From Lathyrus oleraceus (lineage: Eukaryota > Streptophyta > Magnoliopsida > Fabales > Fabaceae): a DNA stretch of 64,000 nucleotides. The position numbers and the translations under genes are program-made. Each line of letters opens with the position of its first letter. Position 1 is the first letter of the stretch. The stretch spans positions 246,381,575-246,445,574 of the forward strand of contig NC_066579.1 of assembly GCF_024323335.1 (NCBI RefSeq). Direction: 5' to 3'. Shown here one piece after another: positions 27,367 to 39,867 of the stretch. The notes under the pieces were generated by a model. That model saw only the letters and a list, made by a program, of their open reading frames with translations. It did no database searches and had not been told where the DNA came from.

Positions 27367-30300
27367 CCCATGGCATACAGCTGCTAATTGTCTCTCTTCG
27401 ATAAGGCTCAACTCGTTAAACCTTGTTCGAATCCACTCGGCTTCATCAAGCTTGACGTCTAACAAGACTCTCAGAGAAGGAATATCCACTTCAACAGACA
27501 GGACAACTTCCATACCATACACAAGGGAGTAAGGGGTTGCCCCGGTCGACGTACGTACTGAAGTATGGTACCCATGCAAAGCGAAAGGAGCATCTCATGC
27601 CAATCCTTGTACGTTACGACCATCTTCTGCACAATCTTCTTGATATTCTTATTCGCCGCCTCTACAGCACCATTCATCTTCGGTCTGTAAGGAGAAGAAT
27701 TGTGATGTTCAATCTTGAAATCTTTACAAAGCTCTTTCATCATCTTGTTATTGAGATTCGAACCATTGTCAGTAATGATCCTCTCAAGAACCCCATAACG
27801 ACAGATGATTTCCTTCTTGATAAACCGGGCAACCACTTGTTTGGTAATGTTGGCGTAGGAAGCTGCTTCCACCCACTTGGTGAAGTAATCAATCGCAACC
27901 AGGATGAAGCGATGTCCACTAGAAGCAGTAGGCTCAATCTTCCCAATCATATCAATCCCCCACATCGCGAATGGCCAAGGAGAATTCATGACATTCAGAG
28001 GGCTTGGTGGTACATGCACCTTATCAGCATAGATTTGACACTTATGGCACTTCCGAGCGTATTTGAAACAATTGGATTCCATAGTCATCTAGTAATAACC
28101 GGCTCTCAACAATTTCTTAGACATTGCATGACCACCAACATGGGTACCAAACGAACCCTCATGCACTTCTTGCATCAACATGTCTGCTTCGTGTCTATCC
28201 ACGCATCTGAGCAGAACCATGTCGAAGTTCCTCTTGTACAACACATCATCCTGATTCAAATAAAAGCTTCCAGCTAGCCTTCTCAGAGTTTTCTTGTCAT
28301 TCTTTGACGCACCTTCAGGATACTCCCGGCTCTTGAGGAAGTTCTTGATATCATAGTACCACGGTTTCTCATCAACAACAGACTCGGCTGCAAACACATA
28401 CGCAGGCCTCTCGAGTCGATTCACCGCAACATGTGGCACATGATTCCACCAATGAACTTTGATCATGGAAGACAAAGTAGCCAAGGCATCAGCCATCTGA
28501 TTCTCATCCCGGGGGACATGATACAACTTCACCTTCTTTAAGAACGTCAGTATTCTTCTGGTGTAATCTCTATAAGGAATCAAATGCGGCTGGTTGGTAT
28601 TCCAATCTCCATTGACCTGGTTGATCACTAGAGCGGAATCCCCATAAATGTCAAGTGTCTTGATCCTCAGATCGATGGCTTCTTCTATCCTCATGATACA
28701 AGCCTCATACTCAGCCTCATTGTTGGTGACGTCAAAAGTCAATCTGGCAGAAAAAGGTATATGAGCACCTTTAGGATTGATAAGCACTGCACCAACACCG
28801 TTACCGCTCATATTCACAGCCCCATCGAACATCAATGTCCACTTGTCATCAGGATCCGGTCCTTCCTCGACAAGAGGCTCTTCACAATCTTTCATCTTAA
28901 GATACATGATGTCTTCATCAGGGAATTCAAACATCATCGGCTGATAATCCTCGATCGGTTGCTCGGCGAGGTAGTCTGACAGAATACTACCTTTGATGGC
29001 CTTCTGCGACGTGTACTGAATATTGTACTCAGTTAGAATCATCTGCCAACGGGCAACACGTCCGGTGAGAGCCGGCTTCTCAAAGATGTATTTCACTGGA
29101 TCCATCTTAGAAATCAATAAAGTGGTATGGTTCAACATATACTGCCTCAGTCGGCGAGCAACCCAGGCCAAAGCACAACAAGTTTTCTCAAGCTGTGAAT
29201 ATTTGATTTCACAGTCGGTAAACGTTTTGCTAAGGTAGTATATGGCATGCTCTTTTCGACCAGACTCGTCATGCTGTCCCAATACACACCCCATCGAGTT
29301 CTCAGTCACTGATAGGTACATTATCAGAGGTCTCCCAGGAACTGGAGGGATAAGGATTGGAGGTTTCTCTAAATATTCTTTTATTTTGTCAAAAGCTTTC
29401 TGACAGTCGTCATTCCACCTGATTGCTTGATTCTTTCTTAGCAATTTGAATATTGGTTCACACGTGGCAGTTAGGTGAGATACAAACCTTGCAACGTAGT
29501 TCAATCTCCCTAAAAACCCACGAACCTGCTTTTCTGTTTTCGGTTCAGGCATTTCTTGAATAGCTTTGACTTTTGCTGGATCAACCTCAATCCCTTTCTC
29601 ACTGACAATGAAGCCCAACAGCTTCCCGAATCTCACACCAAACGTACACTTGTTTGGATTCAGCCTCAGTTTGAACTTTCTCAGCCTATCAAACAACTTC
29701 TGCAAATTTACCAGATGCTCCTCTTCTGTCTGCGACTTCACAATCATATCATCCACATACACTTCAATCTCTTTGTGCATCATGTCATGAAAGAGAGTCG
29801 TCATAGCCCTCTGATAGGTAGCACCGACATTCTTCAGCCCAAATGGCATCACCTTATAGCAGAACGTGCCCTAAGGCGTAATGAATGTCGTCTTTTCCAT
29901 GTCTTCTGGCGCCATCTTAATCTGATTATATCCAGAAAAACCATCCATGAAAGAGAAAACCGAGGATTGAGCCGTATTATCAACCAATACATCAATGTGA
30001 GGTAATGGGAAATCATCTTTCGGACTCGCTCTGTTCAAATGTCGGTAATCGACACACATTCTGACTTTGCCATCCTTCTTCGGGACAGGAACAATGTTGG
30101 CCACCCACGGGGGATAAGTCGTCACTGACAAGAAACCCGCATCAAACTGCTTCTGAACCTCTTCCTTGATCTTAACAGCCATATCAGGACTCGTTCTGCG
30201 AAGCTTCTGCTTGACTGAAGGACACTCTTCTCTGAGAGGTAGCCTATGCATCACAATATCGGTATCCAACCCAGGCATATCTTGATACGACCAGGCGAAT

Positions 30301-30585
30301 ATCTCCACATATTCTCTCAGCATCTCAATCAACCTGCTCTTGACATCTTCCTTCAAAGCAGCCCCGATCTTAATATCTTTTCTGGCGTCCTCAGTACCAA
30401 GATTGACAATCTCCAACTCCTCCTGATGAGGTTGGATGACCCTTTCCTCTTGCTTCAACAATTTGACCAATTCTTTAGGGAGTTCACAGTCTTCCTCACT
30501 CTCCTCTTCAGCTTGGTTGACGGGATTATTGAAATCATACTGAGCCATAACAGAACGGTTCATAGTGGATTTAGTGAGATCACTT
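27367..30585 (-). pseudogene. Ogre-2 RT, dual RNase H and integrase (broken)
   Basis: Minus strand from the intron acceptor at 30585: RT with DYRHLNRASPKDDFPLP and YVDD (29748-29759), degenerate first RNase H, second RNase H (LMFDGAVNMSG, TNNEAEYEA, IYGDSAL, NQMADALATL), then integrase with CHKCQIYADK, WGIDMIG, ITDNGSNL and PKMNGAVEAANK. Breaks: TAG at 29871-29873, TAG at 28089-28091, a frameshift near 27590, and the insertion of Ogre-1 at 27366 that cuts off the integrase C-terminus. The Ogre-2 3' UTR and 3' LTR lie beyond Ogre-1, outside the window. Confidence 0.92.
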
Positions 30586-30827
30586 CTGCATGTTTAATGG
30601 TTTATTTTAGAAAAAGAGTTCAAGAAAGTCACAAAAAACAAAAACATTGCCATTTTTATTTTTGAAAAATGAAAAACAAAAATAGAAAGACAGGGATCAC
30701 AAAATTGTTTGCAAAACGTCCTTTATTAATGATATCATTGAAAAACATGATGAGGCCCTACAATGAACCACTACGCCTTGGGCAGAACATAGGGTTTTGT
30801 GCAAAATGAAAAACAAAAGAGAATTAC
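30586..30827 (-). other. Predicted Ogre-2 intron between protease and RT
   Basis: Donor GTAATT at 30827-30822 after CAAACAGA; acceptor AACATGCAG ending at 30586. Removing 242 bp joins protease and RT exons in frame (ACA GA plus A AGT GAT), as in Ogre-1. Confidence 0.75.
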
Positions 30828-31875
30828 TCTGTTTGAAGAGTAACTTGGACCACATCTTCTGCTGTCCAGTTGTTGATCATCTCCCCTGGTGCACACGGGC
30901 GAACCCAGTTGTCCAGATCACAATCACTGTCACCATCTTCACTACTGGCTGCAAAGACGTCACCGTGATTCATCAGCCCAGCGCTGGTAAAGGTACTCGG
31001 ACCTGTCTGCACACCCTGCTCCGCCTGCAGAGGTTGATAGCCAATTCCAAATTTATCTTCTTTGATAGGCAAATCCACCATCTTGCGCCAGCCTTCTGCT
31101 CTGCCAGAGTTGACAACCTCTACCGCCTGCTTATACGATGCAATTGAGGCACTTGGCTTCTTCTGCTCAGCAAAAGCCACCCTTTCAAGAGCAACAGTCT
31201 CGAATGCCTGGCATAGAGTTTCATGGATCTCACCATCCACCTCCACATACTTGAAAGAGGATAGGTGACTCACCAGAATATCTTCTTCACCACACACGGT
31301 CACAATCTGACCGTTCCAGACATACTTCAGCTTCTGGTGGAGAGTTGACGAAACTGCCCCAGCTGCGTGAATCCAGGGACGCCCCAACAAACAACTATAG
31401 GCGGGATGGATGTCATAGAAGATGATATCGAATACCTCCGGACCAATCTTTACCGGCAACGTGACTTCACCAAAAACAGACCGTTTGGATCCATCAAATG
31501 CACGCACAATCAGATCACTCGGAGTGAGGACAACCCCTTCCACATCAATCTTACCCAGGATCTTCTTAGGCAGCACATTCAAAGATGAGCTAGTGTCTAC
31601 CAGCACATGTGACAACACTGCACCTTTGCACTCCATATTGATATGCAGGGCCTTGTTATGGTTACGTCCTTCAGGCGTTAAGTCCAAATCTGTGAACCCC
31701 ACACCATGCCTGGTACTCACATTAGCAATCACACCCTCCAATTGGTTGACAGAGATCTCTTGAGGCACGTAGGCCAGATTCAGCATCTTCAACAAGGCGT
31801 TACGGTGTGCCTCAGAGCACAAAAGCAATGAGAGGATAGAAATCTTGGACGGAGTCTGATTCAGCTGATCTAGGT
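30828..31875 (-). pseudogene. Ogre-2 protease region, N-terminally cut
   Basis: An open frame with VLVDTSSSLNVLPKKIL, where the usual DTGSS motif reads DTSSS, SDLIVRAFDGSKRSVFGEV, AYSCLLGRPWIH and a C-terminus ending VVQVTLQTE at the intron donor. The Gly to Ser change in the active-site loop probably inactivates it. Homology to Ogre-1 stops at about 31875, where sequence of the Ogre-3 LTR begins; gag is absent. Confidence 0.85.
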
Positions 31876-32449
31876 CATGAGTAAATTTGGACATATTTTA
31901 GGAAATGACTATTTTACCCTTTTTGGCTCATTTTGTTATTTTTGTGTTAAAATTGCATGTTCCCCCTTGGATTAGAAGTCAATCAATTCCTAGGACTTAA
32001 CATAGAATTTTAATCATGATTTGGATCAACTTTGACATGCTCCTTTAGGATTTCTAATCTAACTTAAAATATTCAATCACTTTCTAATGCATGATCCCTT
32101 ATGATAGATTCTAACAATTACTAATTTCAATTAAATCCAAAATTAGTTCCCTTCAAAACTAAAATCAAAAACCATGATTAAATGGATCAAAAGCAATTTT
32201 GATTAGTTAAATCCTTTGAACTTGTATAATCCCCTAGTCTAATTAAGTGACTAAAAGACCCTTGGTCACTTAATAGGACTTTTCTTCCAAGTTGTGGAGA
32301 TCAAGGCCTCAACTCAAGATCTTCCATCAAGGCGTTCTCAGTCATATCAAGCAGCGGATTATTCAAGCACATCAAAGGTGGCGTCTTCAGCTTATTCAAG
32401 CACATCAAAGGTGGCGTCTTCAACACTTGTTAACTCAAAGTTAGAAGAG

Positions 32450-33065
32450 TGTGACACGAGCCTTAAGCAATGGAGAAGGAGTGAGACTGGAGTATTCCTA
32501 CCCCCATTCTGAGTATCTTTGGGTATGGGACGTATGACCCAACGCTCATCGTATTCACCTATATTCATAGACTTTAGCACGATTCTAATCATACGATTAG
32601 CAAGTCTATCTTCACAAAGCAAATACGACAAAAAGCAAGGATAACAATCAACAACTTATCAATCATAAATCAAGTTGTACGATACAAGCTTTAAGTAATG
32701 GAGAAGGAGTGGGACTGGAGTACTCCTACCCCCATTCTGAGTATCTTTGGGTATGGGACGTATGACCCAACGCTCATCATATTCACCTCCATTCATAGAC
32801 TTTAGTGCAATTCGAATCTAACGATTGATAAGGTCTTCATCATCTTTCATTGCAAGAAACAACTACAAAGATTCTTCTCTCTATACTTGAAGTTTAAGAT
32901 GAGAATTACATGCCACGAGCCTTAAGTGGTAAAGAAGGAATGAGACTGAAGCTTTCCTACACTCATTCTGGATATCTTTGGGTGCGAGACGTTTGACTCG
33001 TTGCTTATCGTATCCACCTTTACCCATTGACTTTAGTGTGATTCTCATCCAGTAACTATCAAGTC
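32450..33065. repeat. Three tandem units of about 230 bp in the Ogre-3 LTR
   Basis: Units start near 32458, 32686 and 32917; all have CTTAAG or TTTAAG, GGAGAAGGAGTGAGACTG, TATCTTTGGGT and TTGACTTTAGTG-like blocks and then diverge. A short direct repeat (TTCAAGCACATCAAAGGTGG) occurs twice at about 32362-32415, just before them. Confidence 0.75.
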
Positions 33066-33148
33066 TATCCATTCCATTCAAATCATTTCAATCTCAATCA
33101 TCCATTTCCTCTTGCCTTCTATCAATTTCTTTTCAGCCCTAGTGGGCT

Positions 33149-34611
33149 GAACTACGAAAGCTTTGATTTCCTTATTGCACAATGAGGGTACGTAGGCAGG
33201 AGAACCCGGTTTCTTCGCGAGCTATCTTATTTATCAATCACCTTCTCTATCCCATGGACCACTCTCCATTCACGTAACCTATACCATCTTTTCGAGATCA
33301 ATCTTACTTCTCCTTGGACTCCTCGTCCATCCTTTTAGGACGTCCTGAGGACAGTCCGTCTCTTCAGTCATCTTTGTTTGGCTCTCATCCCAAACACTAA
33401 CTTCATATTTGTTTGGCTCTCATCCCAAACACTAACTTCATCCTTGTTTGGCTCTCATCCCAAACTTTTAATTCATTCTTGTTTGGCTCTCATCCCAAAC
33501 GTTCAATTTATTCTTCTTCGGCTAACACGCCACTTTGCTCTTCGATTGAGAGTCTATCCTTCACTAGGATCCAAGATACTATCCTGATTTGATCTCGAAT
33601 TGCCAATTCCCCAGCAAGTGACACACAACTCCTTACATTTCTTGTGAGACCCTGTGGCTTAGACAAACATCTCTCTCCCTTTATTCTCGTAGTTCTGAAT
33701 TACGATTGCTCTGAATTTCTCATTAGACAATGAGAATACGTACGCACGAGGATGCGAATCCTTGGCAAGCATACTTCTAATTATTCCTCCTTCGCCTTAG
33801 GGCACCATCCATATCTTTCACAATTCATTATCTACCCTCGGTCATAAATCGTTCATCCAGTGACGTACTGTCTCTTTGACATCGAAATACACTTTCTTTG
33901 GAATTCTATACATACCCTTTTAGGACGCCTAACGAATAGTCCTCATTTCATTCCTAGAGTTGTTTGGCTCTCATCCCAAACATTTAATTCCTTCTTTTTA
34001 GCTAAAACCCTACAGTGGCGGTCCGCTAGTCCACGTATTGGTTAACGTTGTTTCCCTCTATGGTAGAAATCTCACTTCTCTTATGGATTCCAATACACTT
34101 TCACCTTTCAATTTCAAACAATACTTATCCGGTCACTTGTTACCACCATATACTCTATTCCGTGACTTCAGTCACTTCACTCCATCCATCTCCATGATGC
34201 ATTCATAGTCTACCTTCATTCACTCCATGTGATATACCTATTCTTTGAGCCAAATACAATATACCTTTATGCTCCATCTTGTACCCCTTTTTGTGAACCA
34301 AGAGACGATTTGTTCGTCTTGTCAGACCCTGTAGCTTAGACAAACATCTCCTTACTTACTTTGGAGTCGCACTTAGGCAACCCTTTCTTTTCGGTTATTC
34401 CAATACAATGATACAAGTGCTATACGCCCTCACTTATTGGTTCACACCAGTTTTACTCTTGGGTTCACATTTTCACCCCTTGTTGGAGTTCAAACCACAT
34501 TATTCTTCGGTTCAAATCATACTTTTATCACACTCCTTTCCACCTCCTGCCTCTAGTTCCTTGAACTACGAAGCTCTGAATTCCTCATTGCACTATGGGG
34601 ATACGTAGGCA
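33149..34611 (+). repeat. Three dispersed copies of the Ogre stem module in the Ogre-3 LTR
   Basis: Copies at 33149-33198, 33697-33746 and 34563-34611. Each has GAACTACG or GAATTACG, a CTCTGA-like block, a stem such as TTCTCATT/AATGAGAA with a 4-base loop, and TACGTAGGCA or TACGTACGCA. They match the sense-strand modules of Ogre-1. Confidence 0.75.
33375..33515. repeat. 37-bp minisatellite in the Ogre-3 LTR
   Basis: Four tandem units with GTTTGGCTCTCATCCCAAAC, in which GTTTGG and CCAAAC can pair; one more unit stands alone near 33960. The units differ mainly in the spacer after the stem. Confidence 0.85.
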
Positions 34612-34851
34612 TGAGGTCCCCAATCCTCACCGAGAAATTTATCTATTTCTTTCCTTTTCCCATTCTTTGTGAGTAATCTTTAGTTAACACCTATTCGAGC
34701 GAGAACAATCAAAACGGTTCCCATGGAGTACGATGGATGTTTGGGGTGCTAATACCTTCCCCTTGCATAACCGACTTCCTTACCTAGTATATCTCTTTCC
34801 CTCGGGTTTTATCGATGTTTTCCCTTCCCTCTGGGGATAAATAAAGTTCGA

Positions 34852-34864
34852 TGGCGACTCTGTT
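34852..34864 (+). other. PBS-like sequence within Ogre-3 U5
   Basis: TGGCGACTCTGTTG repeats the first eleven bases of the PBS exactly, 62 bases upstream of it. Confidence 0.7.
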
Positions 34865-34913
34865 GTATGTTTGAGCGTGCGATACGTTCTGGTATATTTC
34901 CGCTAGCTTCAGC

Positions 34914-34931
34914 TGGCGACTCTGCTGGGGA
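34914..34931 (+). other. Ogre-3 primer-binding site (Arg tRNA type)
   Basis: TGGCGACTCTGCTGGGGA, two bases after the CA end of the LTR; matches the Ogre-1 site with one difference. Confidence 0.9.
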
Positions 34932-35586
34932 CACTTTGTTACTGGGAGTATTTCCTAGTCGCTAAAAGGAGTCGAGCCTAGTTTAGGTTGTTCCCTCGTT
35001 AGTTTAGGTGCTTAACTCATAGTTATACTCACTTTTATTTACCGCATTTCTTATCCGCTTTATGGACATATCTGTTACACTGTTGTTAGGATGGGTTAGA
35101 TTACATGAGAGGAAAGCTCTATACCCGAGCTTAGTATACACATAGGTTAGACTCGTGGATACTCGTGTACACCTGCATTTCACGTGTTGGGGGTCACGAG
35201 AACCACACCCATACTAGATTCACTTGGAAGTACTTTTGTCCTGTGAGTATTCACTATGGCATGGTATTTTCCTTTTGAGTCGATGACTCTGGGAGACCTT
35301 CTAGGGACCACCTTGGAGCATAGTCCACACCTGTGAGAGGGATATGGGTTTTCATTGCAGGAAACCATAGACTCTACCTACCTTGATACTCATGCTATGT
35401 CGAACTCTTGAACTTGCAACATGTGGCACTTACAGATTGTCCAGAACTTGCCAGGGTTCCGACCCCATGTGACTTATTATCATATCATCATTACATTATC
35501 ATTCATCATGACCAAAATTTTGCATATGCATGTATTTTCCAAGAATCCAAGAGTCAAGTCTATTCACCAAGCAATTGAAGTGAAGC
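34932..35586 (+). other. Ogre-3 5' UTR, no gene seen
   Basis: Leader between PBS and ORF1. Short frames only, without protein character. Confidence 0.7.
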
Positions 35587-37391
35587 ATGAATCCCGAGAG
35601 AAAGAGCATCCATAATTATAAGTTTATGGAACCTCCATTGGCTGTGTTGAGAGGACTTGGGGCACGTTTAGACCTGAATCACAAAGACGCCTTCAAGGAG
35701 GCATATGGTAACCTGCTGGGTATTCTGAACACCGAGGTCAGCATCACCGTTGTGCATACATTGGTGCAGTTCTACGATCCACCACTAAGTTGCTTTACTT
35801 TCCAAGATTATCAGCTAGCTCCGACATTGGAAGAGTATTCTCATATTTTGGGTATTAGGATCAAGAACCAAGTGCCCCACATCCTCACTAAGGAACTTCC
35901 TGAATATCGAGAAATTGCTGAAGCCCTGCATATGGGAAAGAAGGAAATAGAATTGAACCTGAAACCAAAGGGTGGAATCCATGGCTTCGCCTCTAAGTTT
36001 CTCACGGATAAAGCTATCACGTTCGTCGAAGCTGGAAGCTGGACGGCCTTCAACGCCCATCTAGCTTTACTCATCTATGGGATTGTCTTGTTTCCGAACA
36101 TGGAGGAGTTCATAGACTTGGCCTCCATTCGCATCTTCTTGACTCAGAACCCGATTCCCACTCTTCTAGTTGATACTTATTATTCCATCCATGTAAGAAG
36201 CCAGAAGAAGAAAGGGACTATCGTCTGTTGCACCCCTTTAATTTATAAATGGTTTATTTCGCATCTACCCAGTGAAGGTCTTTTTGTCGAGAACAAAGAT
36301 AACTTGAAATGGTCCCAGAGGATCATGTCCTTAAAAGCCGAAACATTCCTTGGTATTCTCGAGTGTATGATGGTGTCAAGCTCATCCTCAATTGTGGGGA
36401 TTTTCCTAATGTACCTCTTCTTGGTACAAAAGGAGGAATCAACTACAACCCGAGGTTAGCATTGCGATAACTTGGATATCCTGTGGTGGATAAACCTGAT
36501 CTCGAAAGTGTATAAGGATTTGTTTTATACGAAGGAGTCAAAGAGCCAGAGTTGATCAAGAAGATTGTCAAGGCTTGGGGGTCGATTTATCCACAAGGAA
36601 GAGCAGAGATGGGTAAGAAGAACTGTATCGCCAAGGAAGCTTACACCATTTGGGTCAAAAGCATTGTCAGTGAGGTCTTATTGCCGTTCCCGTCCGAACC
36701 ATCCATGAACCTCCAATCTCCTGAGCTAGAGAACCAGCCAAATTCTGAGATGGATGAGTTGAAGAAGGTTATCAAGACTCTAGAGAAAGAAAATGCCGAT
36801 CTCAGATCTAAGCTTGCTAAGATCTCATTAGAGAAAGAGACCTTGAAATTCAATCTGAATCAGAAGAGAGACCGAGTTCGTCAAGCCGATGATGAGGTAC
36901 AGACAGAGGTTTTCAAAAGACTCAAAGTGGGTGAAACTCTCAAAGGGACTTATGCCAGCCTGAAAACCAAAAAGAAGCAGTTAGCCGAAGCCCAATACCG
37001 AGATGGTAAAGCAGAACTAGAACACATGGAGCAAATGAAGAAACTTCAAAGCCTGCTAGAAGCTTGTAAGAAAGAGTTGAAGGATGAGAGAAGCCATAAC
37101 AAATAGCTAGAAGTCACCCTTCGCCAGAACTAGTACGAGCTGAATAAGAGGCTAGAAGAGATACAAAAGCTGAAGGAGCAATCACATGGGAACCCGAAAG
37201 ACAGCAACATACAGTTGAATAAGCGTCCTGAAAACCCCTCCGACCGAGGGAAGACAATTGTAAACAACATTCCAAGCGAGCCAGATCACGACCCCCCACC
37301 TGAAGGGAGTGTGATATTGGGAAAGTGGGGTGCCTGCCTATCTCCCAAATCGCAAGCTTACTACGAGAAGTTGCTATCCAATTGTTTCTAG
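35587..37391 (+). pseudogene. Ogre-3 ORF1 (decayed)
   Basis: The first part (35587 to about 36345) reads like the N-terminal domain of Ogre-1 ORF1: QFYDPPLSCFTFQDYQLAPT, LLIYGIVLFPN and PLIYKWFISHLPSEG. A frameshift near 36345 is followed by in-frame stops near 36468, 36513, 37107 and 37131. The C-terminal part (36552-37391) is coiled coil (MDELKKVIKTLEKENADLRS) as in Ogre-1. The two ORF1 copies are clearly related but far apart in sequence, so the domain order is under some constraint. Confidence 0.85.
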
Positions 37392-37784
37392 TCGCTTGTA
37401 ATCCATTAGATTGAGGTCTGATCGGACTAATGTGATCTTCTTGTAGCCGATGGGCATTTCCTTGATGTATTTGTATTCTGTTTTACTGACATGGAATAAA
37501 AGAGTTTCTCGATTATTGAATTCGTAAACTGTCTCTCTTTATTCGCTTCATAATTGCTTGTGTTAAATAAACTTGCGGATTCCTTGGAATCTTTTTTACT
37601 TACAAAGAAAAATAGTAATGATAACGTTGAATGCACATATCAAATCTTTTTGCATACATACATGCATCCACGCATATACTTGCCAAAAGCTGTCGGAAAA
37701 CAAAATGCTTACACTCACTGTTTTGCTGCAGCAACAACGACGACTCGTCATCCGTATTAGACACGTCCCAGCAAATCCAGAATC
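37392..37784 (+). other. Ogre-3 spacer between ORF1 and gag
   Basis: Non-coding, as in Ogre-1 but longer. No feature seen. Confidence 0.5.
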
Positions 37785-38040
37785 ATGGTCGAATACGAAG
37801 CCGACAACGCTGTTGTCCATGAATCCCTTGCCCAGGTGCAAGGAGAGATGAACTTGTTCATATGTAACATGGAGACCATCCTCGAGCTCCTCCAATCTCA
37901 GAGGAACCCTGCCTCTGCTACTACCAACATCACCCGTGCTGCTGGGGTGACCATCCCTGATACCGCTGCTGGCACTACCGTCGACCCACCGGAGGAAACT
38001 GTGGTGCCTAACTCTGAGTCTCTGGGGAACAAAAGATTAG
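37785..38040 (+). pseudogene. Ogre-3 gag, N-terminal remnant
   Basis: A frame with MVEYEADNAVVHESLAQVQG and EMNLFICNMETILELLQSQ, a short helical start comparable with the Gag N-terminus of Ogre-1, then a Pro/Thr-rich linker (DPPEETVVPNS). After about 38040 the sequence changes to 3' UTR repeats of Ogre-4 in the opposite orientation. The rest of Ogre-3 is gone. Confidence 0.6.
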
Positions 38041-39698
38041 GAATTACAACTACCTTTTTACTGGGTAGAATACCAAAGGAAAGAATATCCGTCACTGGTT
38101 AAAGTGAACATATCAAGGATAGACTCCTGCAGGGAAAAAGAAATATATTCTTCACCTGGTTAAGATGAACATATCAAGGATATACTTCAGGGGACTCCAC
38201 TGGGGAGAAAAGGCGTACTTTTGCCGGGTATTGGGCAAAAAGTAACAAACCACAAACTAAGAAGAATATTACTAGTTACTGGGTAATAGACTCTTAGGGG
38301 ACCAAAATATCCATCTAGGTAAGAGCTAGAAAGGAAACGATTAATCAAGACTCAACCCAATGAGGATATAACTCAAGGGGAGTAATTCCATCCAGAAAAT
38401 TTACTGGAGAGGAAACCGAAATAACAATCATCCACGAGGAAACAAACTCAATGGGGAAACAGAGAAAGGTTAAAGTCTTTTCTGCTTAGGGGTTGACACT
38501 CTACAGTTGAAAGAGGACAGACACCAGATTTGGTATGGGGATAAAGTACCGCCATAACAGAGAATGAAAATCTCAAAATAATCAAATATGAAGATACATG
38601 ATATGCAAATCATGAAACTATATGAATGTATATGTATATGTATATATGGTGATTATGCTGACAAAACAATCACGAAAGATATAGAGGTGTCGCAAGGAAA
38701 TTGAACCACCGGTACAATCCTCGGTCAATCCAACAAAAATCATGGAGACAAACTGCTGGAGAACAAAGAGATCAACATCCAAGGGCAACCCTAACTGGGG
38801 AAGGAGAAGATCCGCTGAGGATAAAACATCCAAACTGTAGGGAACTTTAGGTCAACACCATAAAATGGGAGACAACCCTACCGGGGAAGAATCAAAAAGC
38901 TGCTCAGAAACCAGGAGGAAACTCTGACTGGGAGCAAAGACGCGACAATTGGTGGAGACACCAAAGCGATCTACCGGGGAGAGATCAAACATCCTCTGAT
39001 GAAGATCTACCTGCTGAGGAAAAACGAACTCCGCTGGGAAGGCCGAAACTCTGTTGGGGACCAGGACACGCTGTTGGGGATTTGAATCAATCAACTTAGT
39101 TGGGGTACAGAAAGAAACTCCATTGGGGAACAAACACTCCATCGGGGAACTGAATCTGCTAGCTAAGGACAACAACACTCTACTGAGGAAATGAATCAAC
39201 ATTGATGCCTAGAGATATCTGAAGAGTTACTGCTTGGGAAACCTCAGATGCTTCGCACTTAAGGACTTGTTATTTACTGAAATGTTGTTGATATTACTAT
39301 TACTTGTTTTGAAAAAGTTTTTGCTTTTATATATTTAAGAAAATTTTATTTTGATTTAAAATTTAATTTCAAAATGACCATAATAAAATTTAAAACTATT
39401 GGCTGAAGTAAATAAGAGTGGAAACAATTGGATAAAAGCTCAACTTTATTTAATAGGATGGTAGTCTGTAAATGACAAGACTCCATAGATTTTACAAAGT
39501 TGAAAATGGTAATTTTCATGGAAAGGGGTTACATTGAATACAAATTATCCTTAATCCTTCTACCAAATCTTGATATCCACTGTGCTCTTGACCGCTGCTG
39601 AAGATGAACTAATGTCAACCCTTGTGCTCACACGAGTTCTTCAAAATCACTGAAGATCAGCAGAATGCAGTTACTTGCCATAATCCCTAATTTTTGCA
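38041..39698 (-). other. Ogre-4 3' UTR with degenerate GCTGGGGA repeats
   Basis: No gene. The stretch 38100-39200 has many irregular copies of a CTGGGGAA-type word, such as CTCCACTGGGGAGAAAA and CTCTGTTGGGGACCAGG. These resemble the Ogre-1 3' UTR repeats in the same orientation relative to pol. From 39240 to 39660 the sequence is AT-rich and unique. No 3' LTR of Ogre-4 is present. Confidence 0.65.
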
Positions 39699-39846
39699 TA
39701 AGTTGCCCCAAGGTGGGGTACTCAACTTATCGGGAAATTATTTTCTGTTTTTATGTCTCTAATTTTTGCCTGGATCGCCCTTTCGGGTTTTCAATCCACC
39801 GAGACGCTCATTTTTGCCTAAGCCGCCCTTCCGGGTTTTCAACTTA
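39699..39846 (-). other. Three bulged hairpins in the Ogre-4 3' UTR
   Basis: On the minus strand, from the integrase outward: unit 39846-39819 (outer stem UAAGUUG with CGGCUUA, two G-U pairs; bulge AAAA; inner CCC/GGG; loop GGAA), unit 39798-39771 (UGGAUUG with CGAUCCA, one G-U pair; bulge AAAA; CCC/GGG; loop GAAA), unit 39729-39699 (UAAGUUG with CAACUUA; bulge AGUA; CCCC/GGGG; loop ACCUU). The first two are 48 bp apart, exactly as in Ogre-1. Confidence 0.75.
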
Positions 39847-39867
39847 GCGAGTTATTCTTTTACTTTT

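Larger units (their letters stand above)
31876..34911 (+). repeat. Ogre-3 LTR, 5' end missing
   Basis: It ends in CA two bases before an Ogre PBS and shares the U5 layout of Ogre-1, including GGGGTGCTAATACCTTCCC and GGATAAATAA. The expected TGTCATACC start is absent at the junction with Ogre-2, so the left end is truncated. It holds three long repeats, a 37-bp minisatellite, three stem modules and a PBS-like sequence. No gene. Confidence 0.8.

Noticed and set aside
33375..33515. Regular repeats that might suggest a CRISPR array
   Set aside because: Spacers are not unique, the DNA is a plant LTR and no cas gene is present; it is a minisatellite.
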